Below are positions 32,854 to 44,700 of a DNA stretch of 64,000 nucleotides, piece by piece. Every line of letters begins with the position of its first letter. Within the stretch, counting starts at the first letter, position 1. Made by a program: the position numbers and the translations under genes. Source of the DNA: Tetraselmis striata (taxonomy: Eukaryota; Chlorophyta; Chlorodendrophyceae; Chlorodendrales; Chlorodendraceae); assembly GCA_006384855.1 (NCBI GenBank), contig VCJN01002476.1:1-64000 (forward strand), written 5' to 3'. The notes under the pieces were generated by a model that searched no databases, was not told where the DNA came from, and saw nothing but the letters and a program-made list of their open reading frames with translations.

Positions 32854-33236
32854 CTTGGCGCTACCCCTTCTCCGTCAATCCACCGCTCTCTACGTTCGCT
32901 CAAGACTGGCAAAACCAGACTCAACTTTGAAATGATCTAAACTAGTTTATGGGGTTTCCATCCTTGACCTAACCGCTTTTTAGCTACAAGTGCTGCTCAG
33001 TGGTACGGGAACTAGTAACTGTTGTTGCGCCCTTGTTGGGTGCAGCACGAGTAGACATAAAAGCAGCCAGAACAGCTGAGCCTGCCATCTTCCAGTTTTC
33101 GCTGCGTTCCACGCAGCGCCCCCCCTGACTCCGTTTTCCCTCCACGCTTTCGCTTAACCATCCTGCCAATTTCGGCTCTTGACCGTGTAAAACAGCCTGC
33201 GCGACCTTTTTGGCAAAACCAGACTCAACTTTGAAA

Positions 33237-33927
33237 TCTCATGTTGCTGCTTCCACCCCGCAGTCGCTGTAGAGGACCTTTCTGATTGCCCTTTTCTTTG
33301 GTGATTTCCGATATCGCCTTCTGCTGCTAGCTCATGTAATTAGTAGCGACTATACCTGTACTCGTGTGTATATTGTCACCGCCGTGTCCGAGTCCACGTG
33401 CCCGTAACTACAGTATATCAGCATGTACGACGAGCGCTGCTGCGCGCTGCTGCTTGTGCTGCTGCGCTGCAGTTCGGCGTGCGTGCGGCGGCGGGCGGTG
33501 GGTCGGTGACAGACTGATGACATGCTCTAGACGAATAGGGTTTAGAATTCAGGATTTCGTAACCCGCCAATGACGTTGCTGATGCTGACGGTCACGCCAG
33601 CACCGGCGCATGGCGCAGATGCTTGAGCTCCTTTGACAACTACCACAGACACATAATCATCAGCTACCAGTTACTTGTCCGTCGCTCAGCATAGCGGCTG
33701 ACGCGGGACACATGCGCCAATCTATCCACACTTACTAACTATCCACCGCCCGCGCAGCAGTGTTGCGTCGCCAGCATACGGTAGTCGGCGGGGCATCTCC
33801 AAGTCGACCAGCTGCGCTGGTCGAGTGCGCGGCACTCTTTCGTCGGACTCGAAGAGCGGCTGTCCAACCTCCCGCTGGGTTCCCGCCTGCTCCCAGTGAA
33901 GTCTGTGCTGACAAGCCCCCGCCCTAG
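33237..33927. other. Spacer and possible 5' exons of the MORN gene
   Basis: Contains one TAGCGACTA word (33344-33352). A textbook branch point and acceptor (TTACTAAC, then CCGCCCGCGCAG) at about 33735-33761 suggest an upstream exon of the MORN gene, but frames from it stop before the next known exon, so it is not annotated as coding. Confidence 0.4.
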
Positions 33928-33928
33928 A

Positions 33929-34965
33929 ATGGACGACCTGAAATGGGATAGCGTCAAGTGGTCCGACGGCTCTACGTGAGGCCCCTCCCGCTTCCAGCCT
34001 TTCTCTGCCTGTAAACGAGTCACCCCCACATGGAGACGTCGCCTCCACTTGTTGCCCCCCAGCCCCCTTTCCCCCGCGCCTATGTCTTTAAACACCGCTT
34101 TTGTGGCGCACGACCCTGGCCCTCCAGCTACGAGGGGCTGGCAAGACTGGACAAGTGCGAGGTCCGTGGCGTGATGACCTACCCCAATGGCGACAGGTAC
34201 CCCCCCCCCCCCCCCCCCCCCACCCCCCCCTGGCATTCTCATAAATTACAAGCAATATCCACACTTCACTCTCAATGGTGATGCCTCTCGCTCCATCTCC
34301 ACTGAGCCATTGTTCATACCGATTGTCGCTTCTCGCGCAGGTATGAGGGCGAGTTTGCGGACAACCGCATGGAGGGCTACGGTGTGTACATCTGGGGCAA
34401 CGGCACGTGAGTTGGTCACACCCTAAAGCACTGATATTGGGTGGTGCGATTGTCTTGATCTTGACAGCCTTCTTTGCGGCTGGGCGCAGGATATACCGGG
34501 GCGAGTGGCAGAAGGGCAAGATGCAGGGCTGCGGCGTGCGACTTGCCAGGCAGAGCACGCGGGAAGGGCCGGTGTTCAGTGCGGAGGAGGGCATGTTCAT
34601 GGACGACGAGTGGGTGGGGGACATAATGGCGTGCAACGCGGAGCAGAGCCGTGCGGCGGCGTATGAGGCGGACGTGGCGTCCAGCATGGCGCGCGCTTTC
34701 CAGGTGAGAGCCCTGCTCGCTATGCGGCCAGCGTTGGTGATGCCGATGGCGGTAGGGGTGCGCATGCGGTAAAATGGATGCGAGCTGCGGCGCTGTCTGT
34801 TCCGTGGACCGATGCCGCACCATCATGTGGGCGCAGGTATCGGGCAAGCCGCGGCCCTCACAGCAGGTGGCAGCTGCTACTTCTACAGATACATCGCTGG
34901 CGGCAGACTCACAGCCGGCAGGTGCTACAGAGGTCAGGAGAAAGCCATGGTACCGTATCTTCTGA
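33929..34965 (+). CDS. MORN-repeat protein
   Basis: MORN repeats bind membranes or act as scaffolds. Exons are 33929-33975, 34128-34196, 34341-34406, 34490-34703 and 34837-34965; phases agree and give 174 residues from the ATG at 33929. Three MORN repeats are read: YEGLARLDKCEVRGVMTYPN, YEGEFADNRMEGYGVYIWGN and YRGEWQKGKMQGCGVRL. The tail (FSAEEGMFMDDEWVGD, then an Ala-rich helix ending ARAFQ, then a Ser/Thr/Ala-rich basic end RRKPWYRIF) is not a known domain to me. An acceptor-like TAG directly before the ATG means a longer N-terminus is possible. The second intron starts with a poly-C run right at its donor. Confidence 0.78.
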
Positions 34966-37814
34966 AGCCATCCCACACAGGCCGACAAAGCCCATGCAAT
35001 GGCAAGTTTGGTGATGGCGCAGCCATGAGCCACACAGGTTTGTAGTGCTGGTGCCACGCAGGGAGGTAAGGGATCAGTCAAATAATTGACCTCAGGATTA
35101 CTATTTTATGAATTTCAAATGTACTAGTAGGTGGGGGGCAGCTGATGTTACTGCTGGCTTTTTGCCATGCTGACACCAGCGTGCTGACCGGGACGGACAA
35201 GGCAGCCCCACCAGTTAGCTCAGCTGCCATGAGGCAGCTGAGAACCATCCATAACTAGGCCAGGATTGGCCACATGTGGTCATTCCTGACAGCTCTGAAC
35301 TCTCAGTGTAGTATGCCTTCTCAAATTAGGCGCCCATTGTGACCCCCCCCTCCCCCCTCCGTTCCTATGTCTACATTTGTCCATCCAAATTCTTGCTCGT
35401 CGGATGTCTTGAGTGTTACGCGCTCCCAGTAGGCATTCAAGCGTTGATATTGATATTACAGCATAGATCATTAGCGAAGCACCTTCAAGCCAGCAAGCAG
35501 TTCGCACTTCGCACTTCACACATTTCATATAATGTCGGCGATGAATACTGTATGCGCAAGAGTATGAGTGGTTGACGATCTATGGGCGCGTGTAGTTGGT
35601 GCGGCCCTAGCGATTACGTTGCACATGACGGCGAGTGACGTTGCACATGACATTGCACATGTCGCACATGCCAGTGAGGATGACGTCATCAGAACACAGC
35701 CAGACGAAACTCGTTGGATGGCTGGCTCACAGCAATACAGTCGGACAGAGATCAAGTCGGAGATATCTGTAGCTCTTGTTACTGATACTGCGCTCTGAGT
35801 GGACTCTCTGATTGTTACATGCTCACATTCTACGTGTAAAGTATCTTGGCAACAGGGCTATGCTAGTGGCGCTTTGCACAAAAGCGCTGCGCTCGAGCAG
35901 ATGCCCATGTACAGCATCTGTGGGGGATCGTGCATTATCACAATATGCATGGATATATTATTGAACAGTGAAAACAGGGGCTACTGTTTCGGAGCATCCT
36001 AAGGCCGACTGCCTCAACAGATACACTCTGCCAAAATGCGAGGACAGCCTAACACTCTTCTTCCGTGGGTGTCGATCGGGTGACCACACATGTTGAATAT
36101 TTGGCAGGATTCGCGCAGTGCTTATCTCAGATTAATGACTTGGAGGGACACCGGAACTTTTTGATGTCTGAGCAGAGCGCAAGGCCTTTCTTCCCCCAGA
36201 GGCGTTTGAAGGTGTCACCAAACGAGAGTTATGAGGCAGGGTAGAGGCAGTGCCCTCGCCAGGGTGCTTGGCGGTGTGGAAACTGTTGGCCGTGGTCCTC
36301 CTTGGGCGCCTGAGGACCTTGGCCTCCTGCTCCTGTTTCTTGCCTTTCTCCCATTCTACAGCACGCGCCATCCATGTATCCATTTGCCATTTGCTTTCAT
36401 GAGCCGCACAACTCGGGCACTTGCTCGCTGGGGGTGCGCGCTGGATTGATTCACCCGCGTGCGCAGAATCAGGCTTGCATCTTCGCTCAGCTGGATGCAC
36501 ATGGGGATGAGGTGCTATCCATTCGGCTAGCGGTGTTGACAGTGTTCACCTCATAACAGTGACATTGCCTCGTTACTAATGCCCCCCCCCCCCCCCCTAG
36601 CCTGATATAATGAACAGCGACCATGCAAGTCCGCTGTTGTATACATCGGTGATTATTTAATTAATCTCGTGATTCTGATTGTGTTACCTGGCGAGTGCCC
36701 GTACCCCTTGAATCAAACCCCCCATATCTGACATCCCGCCCCCCCCCCCCCCCCCGCCCTTTATTGTGACCCGGGGGAGGGGGGCATAAACGAGCGCATT
36801 ATTGGTGCTTACATCTATTACCCCTGCCCGTACCGCCCCATGAACTACAGGAGGGAGGGCCCCCGATTGTAGTACCGATTGTTCATTTCACTGCTCGTAC
36901 TCGCGCTTACAGGTAGTGTGAGGATATATATATATATCCTCACTAACCCTAATCAACAGTAGCACACATTAAGGCGCGTAGCGCGCGCAGCACTCGTATC
37001 GGCTGCGCCTGCGCCCCGTCGGCCGCCCGGCGCCTGCTGATATATCAGCACGGCGCCCTGCCGGAACTGTAATCAGAATACATTCACCCTCACAACCTCG
37101 GAGTAGCACAGACTCTTGCCACCATAAGTGCATCCCCTCACAGGAAGACTCGAGGTGTAGCCGTGTAGATGTAATCCGCTGTAGTCCTACCTTCTGCTTG
37201 CTGCTGTACTCTGAAACCGGATTAAGCGAGCCCGGTACTGATAAGATAAATAAACACGCTGCAGCCCGGGCCTGTCCGGAAATTCCAAAGCGGTGGCTTC
37301 AACGGTGGGCAGTTGCTTGTGCGAACGAGGCCGGCTTGGTCAACAATTCGCCTCAGCAACTGCATCAGCTGTATGCCGACGTCGTCGAAGCACGGCATTT
37401 CGCACTTTCTGTCAGCTGCGGCCACGCCGGTCTGTCGGCCGTCGCGTCAGGTGTGCCACTCGTCTTGACAATGAACATTTTGAGCGATCGGCGACGTGGC
37501 GCACCGGTGGCTGCTGAGGCCACTCCGACCGCTGCCAGCGTCAAGTATGCATCTCAGTGTCCCAGATCCCGGCAGAACGTCCTTCCAGGAGTGACACTAC
37601 CGCATCGTCATCGTTGCCTGGCACTTCGGTAGAGCGATGTTGCTAAGGCACTTAAGGCGATAGCGTCATCTACGCTTCCAGATCCCCACGCAAATCGAAG
37701 AGATTCATGATGTGCTGATGAGGAAGGTGCGCTCAAGTCGTCGTCAGGTGCATCATTCGATTAAGCGTTGTGTTCACAGAGTAGTATATGCATAAATTTT
37801 GACGTTGTACACAT
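34966..37814. other. Long gap, no gene recognised
   Basis: Poly-C runs at about 36583-36597 and 36740-36755 and two strong palindromes (36918-36943 and 37035-37050) are present. Frames near 36230-36556 and 37198-37632 carry no recognisable features. Confidence 0.5.
36918..36943. repeat. Perfect 26-bp palindrome
   Basis: GTGAGGATA, an AT core, and TATCCTCAC form a perfect inverted repeat. A second perfect palindrome, TGCTGATATATCAGCA, follows at 37035-37050. Either could form a hairpin or bind a dimeric protein; function unknown. Confidence 0.8.
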
Positions 37815-37887
37815 GCCCGGGTAGCTCAGTTGGTAGAGCGCAAGGCTCTTAACCTTGTGGTCGTGGGTTCGAGCCCCACCTCGGGCG
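37815..37887 (+). tRNA. trnK-CUU: tRNA-Lys (anticodon CUU)
   Basis: The 73-base cloverleaf has acceptor arms GCCCGGG and CTCGGGC (one G-U pair), D-arm GCTC...GAGC, anticodon stem CAAGG/CCTTG with loop CTCTTAA, and T-arm GTGGG TTCGAGC CCCAC. No intron; the discriminator base is G. A T run at 37953-37957 is a possible Pol III terminator, some distance downstream. Internal A and B boxes are intact. Confidence 0.96.
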
Positions 37888-40800
37888 GTGAAAGCCGCCC
37901 CGCATCGCAGATGTGCACCACAGGTTCGGCAGCGTAAGCTGTCCGACCCGACTTTTTCAATTTCGATTGGTTGGCAACGTGTTCGTGATTTATGCTGATT
38001 TTGTCCGGGTCCTCGCGTATGAGCCAGGATTGACGGTAATATTTAGCGACTACTAAAGAAAAGATAAGCGTGCATGTGTGGCTTGGATATTACTTCACAG
38101 CGGCCCTAATAATTCATATAGCGACTAGCCACCACGATTGGAGACTATTATATTATTATTAACAGACTATTAACACCGGTACACTACACTCCTCCACGTA
38201 AGTCCTAGGGCCCTTTCTCGCCGAATCTGAGCTTACGAATAGTAGGGCGGCTGAATCTAGGGTTTATGACCTGAAATCCTGGAATGTTGCACATTTATGC
38301 TCAGCCCTTATCATATGCGATATGAAGTCCCTTAGCATGTCCCTTAGTCCTTTGTCACCCAAGCAGGGTGTAAGCAAGCTCTTCGGCAGGAACAAGTGTC
38401 CTACACGAATGGCACTTGCGCCACACTGAGCGTTTCGAGCACCCCCACAACAACGGGGGTCGGTGCCCCGCACGTCCCGCTGCGCATGCATAGACCATTA
38501 TTGCATGGTGGGATGGCCATGGGTGGGCGAGGAAACATGTCAACAAGGAGGCTAGGATATTTTGGGTGGGGTGGGGCAATATTGGCGTGCGCCCGTGCAC
38601 GATGTGGAGTGATACCATTGCCACTGCTTGCTGATGCCTTTGATTTTAGTGGTATTCTCAAACTCGCGGTAACGCTCGGTGCGTTGCGAACAGACGTCAG
38701 AAAAGTTTGTATAAATAACAGCACTAAAATCTACGTGAGCAGGGCTACAATTTCTCTGCTTTGGCACGGTTGTCTGAGGTCATTCATTAGACACGTTTTC
38801 GATTTTTTAGAAATAATAGGTCGAAATCTGACGTATGTGCCAGCGTGTGGTCAACACCTTGGCGTGAAACTTTCCGCCAAGTGGAACTCAAAACCTGATA
38901 CACGGTGGCGGGACAGTTTGTTGCGTGTACTCGTGCACGGACCACTCATATTTGGCACATGCCCCCCTTGAGCGATGCCCACGGCCGCGCCATGCCGGAC
39001 CCCCCCTTTCACAACATTATTTCCACCAACATCGACGCATGAAGGTGCACGCGCTATTGCCATCCCACTGGGCTCACCATGCTGGCGCGCTATGAGCATG
39101 CGGCCGTGCCCTACTATAGAAAAACTTTGCCCCACAGCAAGGAGGCCGCGAAAACCCTCTCCCACCTGCGTGTGCAGCGATCACAGCCGCATTTGTCCAT
39201 GATTTTGCCCATAAACCATCGACACGTAGGGCTTGGAACAAGTCGTGAATGACCTAACTTCAATGCCCTGCGTGTATGGTGGATAGTTATTTATCATAGC
39301 AAGGGTGATGTGGTATGAGTACGGGGGCAGTGGTGTCCATGCCTATGTATGCACACGAGTGGCGCTGTTTGTGGTTGTGAAGCGCTAGCGCCAGAAGCCC
39401 TGCTTTTGCCTAAATGAAAGTGTTTCCGGCAACGGGTACCGCGTGGCAATATCGGGTGCATCGCGCTATCGCGGACCCCCCCCTCCCCCCCCCCCCCCCC
39501 CATCCGTACGACCCTGAGTAACGTGCATGCAAGCGCGCACGCTCTCAGTGAGCTGCGCATGGCCAAGTGGATCGAATTCGGAAACCCATAGTTATATGGA
39601 AGGGTGTATTAACACTACATGATCAATTTATTTGCGTGGATCGATTTAAATTTCAAAAGATATCTGACGCCCAGTTAAAATCGGACAAGCTGGATTATTT
39701 AAGAGGTTTTCGTATACAGCACTAGATGGATGGATGTAGTTGATATATGCGGGTTCTCCGTTGGAATACGTGTAGACAACTAATAAATATAATAGTAATA
39801 TAATAGTAGACAGGCGGCGCTTGCTGAGTACTGCATATGACGTACGTGTATAGGTAGCAGTAGAATGCAGGACGATATACCGTCGCAGTGCCACAAACTC
39901 ATCCCGTCGCCCAAGGAGGGGGCATCCTGCGGTTGCGTGGCCATGTTAGCGCTGATAGCAGCCATTGCGCAAGCGGTGGGCAGTAGGTTTGTCAATTCGA
40001 GACTTCTAGTTGTTATCATCCTGGGTGGCCGCAGCGCCGCACAGCGGAGCTTCATATATTGGTTGTTAATTGAACTGCTATCCTATGCTGCCACATTGCG
40101 CCACGGCGCCACATGCATCAATGGATGCCCACATGATGTGTGACTGTGTGTGCTGTGGCTGTCAGGTGCGCCATGATTAAGCACCCCGCGCGGCCAAGCA
40201 GGGCATAGGGAGCACGTGGGGCAGCGGCACAGTTTCATGTAGCAGCTAAATGAGTGGCTGCTCCGCGTGGAAATATCAGTCTACTAGAATACTGCTTACC
40301 GGCGGTATTGTGGACATTGGTCGCTGTTACTGCGCTGGTTCTATTCGGAGCGGCGGCAATTACTGCGCAAGATTGCATCACCGCCGTCACTACCACTGGC
40401 AGCCCCAATTTGTGTTTGCCACTGTACACTTTTTGTAATGACAACATTATCATAATGTCTAATGATATAGAAAATTCCACTTTCTTTGCGGTTGGGTGAT
40501 GAACACATAAGCACCCAGCAGCATCGAGTGCGCTATTCGTCGTTGTTGAAAGCAAACAGATGATGGGCACACGTAATCATAGGATAATGTGATCCCAAAT
40601 CAAGTATTGCTTTTACACATCAGCAAATGAGTAGACGAGGTCCAACGATAACACGGGTTGATCATTGATTCAAAACGGCGACTACTCACTAGCACATATT
40701 ATTTTCAGGTACAGTGGAGTAGGGCTAGAGCAGGCTTGCGATATTCCATATGAAGACTTCTCAAAACAACGGCTATACGCCGTACCCTCGGTTCTGTCAC

Positions 40801-41748
40801 ACAACTTAAGCAACTCTGGGTGAATCCTTGCCGAGCTTTATCAATGCCGGCACCCCAGGTAGAAGGGTAGAAGAATCGTTTACTACCCGGGCATTCATAC
40901 AGCTACTCAAGGTGACACGCCCGAGGACTCAACATACGGCGGGCCGGACGAATTCTACCTACAAAGGGAGCTCAAGTTCTGGATTGGTGAGCACTTTGCA
41001 GCGAGCCATTATTTGCGCATATTGGTGCGAAATCGGTGACACATTAGGTGGAGTACGTATCCGGAGGCATTCTATATCAACACAGCTCTGAGTGCTGCTG
41101 CAGTACTTACAGATGGGTATTCATTCCGTAGAATGAATACGGTCCGCGGGGCCCAAAAAACTGATTTCTTTTGCACCTTCGCGTCGGAGTATTCGTGTTG
41201 TGTTCCTGTTTTAGGCTGACTTATTTCCTTGTTTAAACTTGTTTTTTCCTCTTTGTCCCCGGGGGGGGGGGGGGGGGGGCGGGTTCAGAAGTGTTATTCA
41301 TCCGCAGACCGTTTGTGTTGGTACGGTGTGGAGGGATAGGTGGAGGATGGAGGAAGATGCTCTCAGCATCTTGAGGCAATATATATCAACACAATTCTGA
41401 GAGCTGCGGCAGCCTCAATACTTACAAGTGGGAACACATGGCGATTGGACGCATGTGTGCTATCCCCAATGCGCACCTGCGCATTGGCCCCTCTCACACG
41501 CAACTGTCGTGTTTCTTGGGCATTATGTACAGACCCCTCGCTGCCCCAGACAAACGGAATGCACTGACAAGCAAATGGCTCTTGCTCTGAGGGCCCCGCT
41601 CGGAGCTCCAAAATACACAAGTCCAACTTTACCTATGCCACCTGCCGCCATGATGTATGGGGCCACACCTTGCCAGCGAGACATAGTGGAAAATATGAGG
41701 AGGGGGGGGGGGGGGGGGGGGGGGGGGCTTGAATAGTGACGAAGTAGC
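37888..41748. other. Long gap with dispersed motifs, no gene recognised
   Basis: Two TAGCGACTA words (38044-38052, 38119-38127), a poly-C run near 39483-39500 and a poly-G run at 41262-41279. Frames at 38396-38971 (+) and 39165-38851 (-) overlap and neither has a recognisable domain. A short frame at 40254-40499 has one hydrophobic segment (AVLWTLVAVTALVLFGAAA) but no other support. About 41066-41120 and 41372-41430 are diverged direct copies sharing ATATATCAACACA-like and ATACTTACAA words, about 305 bp apart. Confidence 0.45.
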
Positions 41749-44700
41749 TCAGATTCCGGGATACGGATACAAATCCTGAGGCCAGAACCTGCGAGGGCAA
41801 GCACACCGGGGGTCAGCTTGCGCCTCCATGAACCCGATGACTTCCACATTATTATGCACACAGCATGCGCGCCCAGGTGACCCCCCCCCCCCCCCCCAAC
41901 ATCCTCCCCAGCCCTTTGTCCGCTCTTGTGGACAAGTACAGAGGCGCAGAGAGGGTGGTGGACGCACATGTGATACCGGTTGTCCCACATATTTTGCCGG
42001 TCGTCTCCCTTGCAGCCGCCCTCAAAGCTGAGGCGGGTCAGGTCGTAGTCCATCGCGTCGGCGGCCGCGATGCGCTCCTGCGTGTTCACGCACAGGATGG
42101 AGGCCTCCTGGTTGCGGAAGCGCCTGTCGTACTGCGCCTCATCCAGGTTGTCCTTGCTGCCGTCGTAGTAGCGCTGGTAGGTGGCCCCCTCCTTGTCGTC
42201 CTGGGACATGACCACAAAGCGGTGCCACGGCTGGAAGTCCTCCGGCGCATCGCGGGCCTCCACCAGCGGGTTCCGCTCTTCCAGGAAGCGGTACCGCCGC
42301 ACCCACGTCGCCTTGTCCTCATTGATCCCCTGCCGCGCAGCCTCCGCAGCCACAGCCATCATGTCGGGGTCCTCCCCAATGAAGGCGACACGCGACTTGC
42401 CGCACAGGCCGCACCGCTGCTCCACGCCCATGTAGTCGGGGGTGTAGAAATCATTGCCGGAGTTGCCGGTGTAGTATGGGCCGCGGCTGTTGCGCTGCAC
42501 CAGCGTGTAGCACAGCCCGCGGCAGAGGAACCAGCCCGCGGGGCACTCCGCATCGGGGCGCCCCTTCCGCTCATCCAAGAAGCCCACCGAGCGCGCGCTC
42601 TCGATGCAGCGCTCCACGCTGTCGGCCGGCCACGGCCCGCGCGGCATGTTCCACGCTGGCAGCTCGTAATACGCGAGGCGGTAGTCGTCGTTGACGTCGT
42701 ACACCTTCTCGCCGCTGATGACGTCGCGGTAGACCGAGTCGTCCAGCTGGGAGGCGTCAAAGTTGGGCTCGCCAGAGGTGGGAGTGATGGGCCCAAAGTC
42801 AAAGGATGTCGGGGGACGCGGCGGGGATGGCTGTGATGGTGTGGGTGCTGGTGTGGGCGCTCTGGTGGGGGCACCGGGCTTGATGCCGCTGACGTCGTTG
42901 GTCTCCGGCTCCGCTTCCAGGCAGCTCCGTTTGAGGAAGCACTTGAGGGTGCGGCGGTTGAAGGTGTACGCCTGGCACGCGGCGCCGAGCAGGGTGCACT
43001 CGGCTTCGCAGTCGGCTTGACTGGTGTCGGTGATGGTGTTGAGGGTCGGGTCCTTGCAGCCGGTGAAATCCAGGATAGTGTAAACCAACCCAGACGGCGT
43101 GGGCGCCGGAGTGGCCGGCGTGGACGTGGGCGCCGGCGTCGGGAACGGGGTGACGGGGGGACTCGTCGGCGCTGGCGTTGGCGCAAATATCGGCAGCGGT
43201 GTCCCTTCCCTGAAGCCACTCACGTCCCCTTCAAACGCCATCGGCCGCTGGCAGGTGTTCTTCAGGAAGCAGGTGCCGACGAGCAAACTCAAGGTGTATA
43301 CGTTGCAATCCGGGTTGGCCGCGCACGCCGCCTCGCAAGACGCCTGCGTCTGGTCCGTCAGGGCATCGAGGCTAATATCATCGCATCCGATGCCCGGGAG
43401 CACCGTGAATGCCACCGGGGCGGGTGGTGTTGTCGGCGCTGGCGTAAACACAAAAGGTGTCGGCGCCGGCGTCGGAACAGGCGTTGAGACGGGAGGCGTC
43501 GTCGGCGCCGGCGTTGGCACTATGGTCGGCAGCGGCGTCCCTTCCTTGAAGCCGCTCACGTCGCCCGCCTCCGGCTCGGGCAGCGCGCAGGTGCTCTTCA
43601 GGTAGCAGTCGCCGCGGGGCACGTTGAAGGTGTACGCATTGCAAGAGCTGCTGGCTGCGCACGCTGCTTCGCATGTCGACTGCGTCTGGAGGCGCAACAC
43701 ACCGATACTGATGTCTTTGCATCCGATGTCAGGGACCACCGTGAATGCCACCTGGTCCTGTGGTGTAGTCGGCGCAGACGTCGGCGCCGGGGTCGGTACT
43801 GGCGTGGCGGCTGGCGTTGGGGCAGCTGTCGGAGCAGGCGTGGGCGAGAAGGTCGGAATGTTGTTCGGGTCGACGCAGTAGCAAAAGCGCGCGGCAATCG
43901 AGATGCGAATCTCGCACAGCGGCTGAGTCGACTCGCCAATGTCGCCGTAGAAGCATTCGGCGTTGAGAAGAATCGGAAAGTTCAGCGCCAGCTGGTAGCT
44001 TGGGCATATGACACCTGCGGCGTCAGCTGCCGCTGCCATCTGCTCCTCGGTGACGGGTCGGTTGGCGTGCAGCGTGTCTTCGTCACAAATCAGTTCTGAG
44101 CTGTCGCATGTCGATATACAGTCGGCGCCCACTTGCCCAAGGTACCAACCCGGCTCGCCATCGGGGCTGGGTGGGGTGGAGAAGGGGGGCGCAGTGGTCG
44201 TCGTTGGGATGACTGGGGGTGTGGTCGTGACCTCGGTTGGTGGAGCAGGTGTCGTGGTCGGTGGCAGAGTGGTGGCGGGACCCGTGGTAGGCGGTGCTGT
44301 GGTTTCACCGCCACCAGGCGATGCACTGCACCAGCAGAAGCGCTGCGCACCCGTAAACTGGACGCCGCAGGCGGGCTCTCCCGTTGCGCCGAGGCCATTG
44401 AAGAAGCAAATATCATTGAACAGCAGCGAGACAACCGCGTTGCCGCTGAATGTCCCGCACGACACGCCCAGCAGCCCCGCAACCGCCGCGACCTCTGCCT
44501 CCGAGGTAGGTTGCATGTCTGCGGCTGCCACCTCGTCGCAGTTGAGGCCAACCGCCAGGCAAGTCGCTGCGCAGTCAACGCTCTCGTCGGCCAGAAACCA
44601 GCCAGACGCGCCGGGCAACGACGGTGAGGTGGGGACTGGCTCAGTTGTGGCCGTGGTTGGTTCGGGCGTGGTGGTGGGGTCGACGGGGGTCTGCGGTGTG

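Larger units (their letters stand above)
30047..33236 (+). mobile_element. PAT/DIRS-like element with gag-like and tyrosine-recombinase genes, no RT
   Basis: Split direct repeats in the order A1-genes-B1-A2-B2. A1 is 30047-30232 and A2 32933-33118 (186 bp each, one difference noticed). B1 is 32907-32932 and B2 33211-33236 (26 bp, identical). The inner junction TTTGAAA|TGATCTAAAC equals the two outer ends fused. A ends inside at the stem-loop CGCTGCGTTCCACGCAGCG. The 3' unique part matches the non-autonomous element at 12.9-15.4 kb, so both belong to one family. Known PAT/DIRS elements carry an RT-RNase H gene; there is no room for one here (gag ends 31200, recombinase frame opens 31237). No long target duplication, only TCT on both sides. 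Confidence 0.85.

Noticed and set aside
38396..39165. Frames on both strands as a gene or transposase fragment
   Set aside because: They overlap each other, have no recognisable motif and no splice support.
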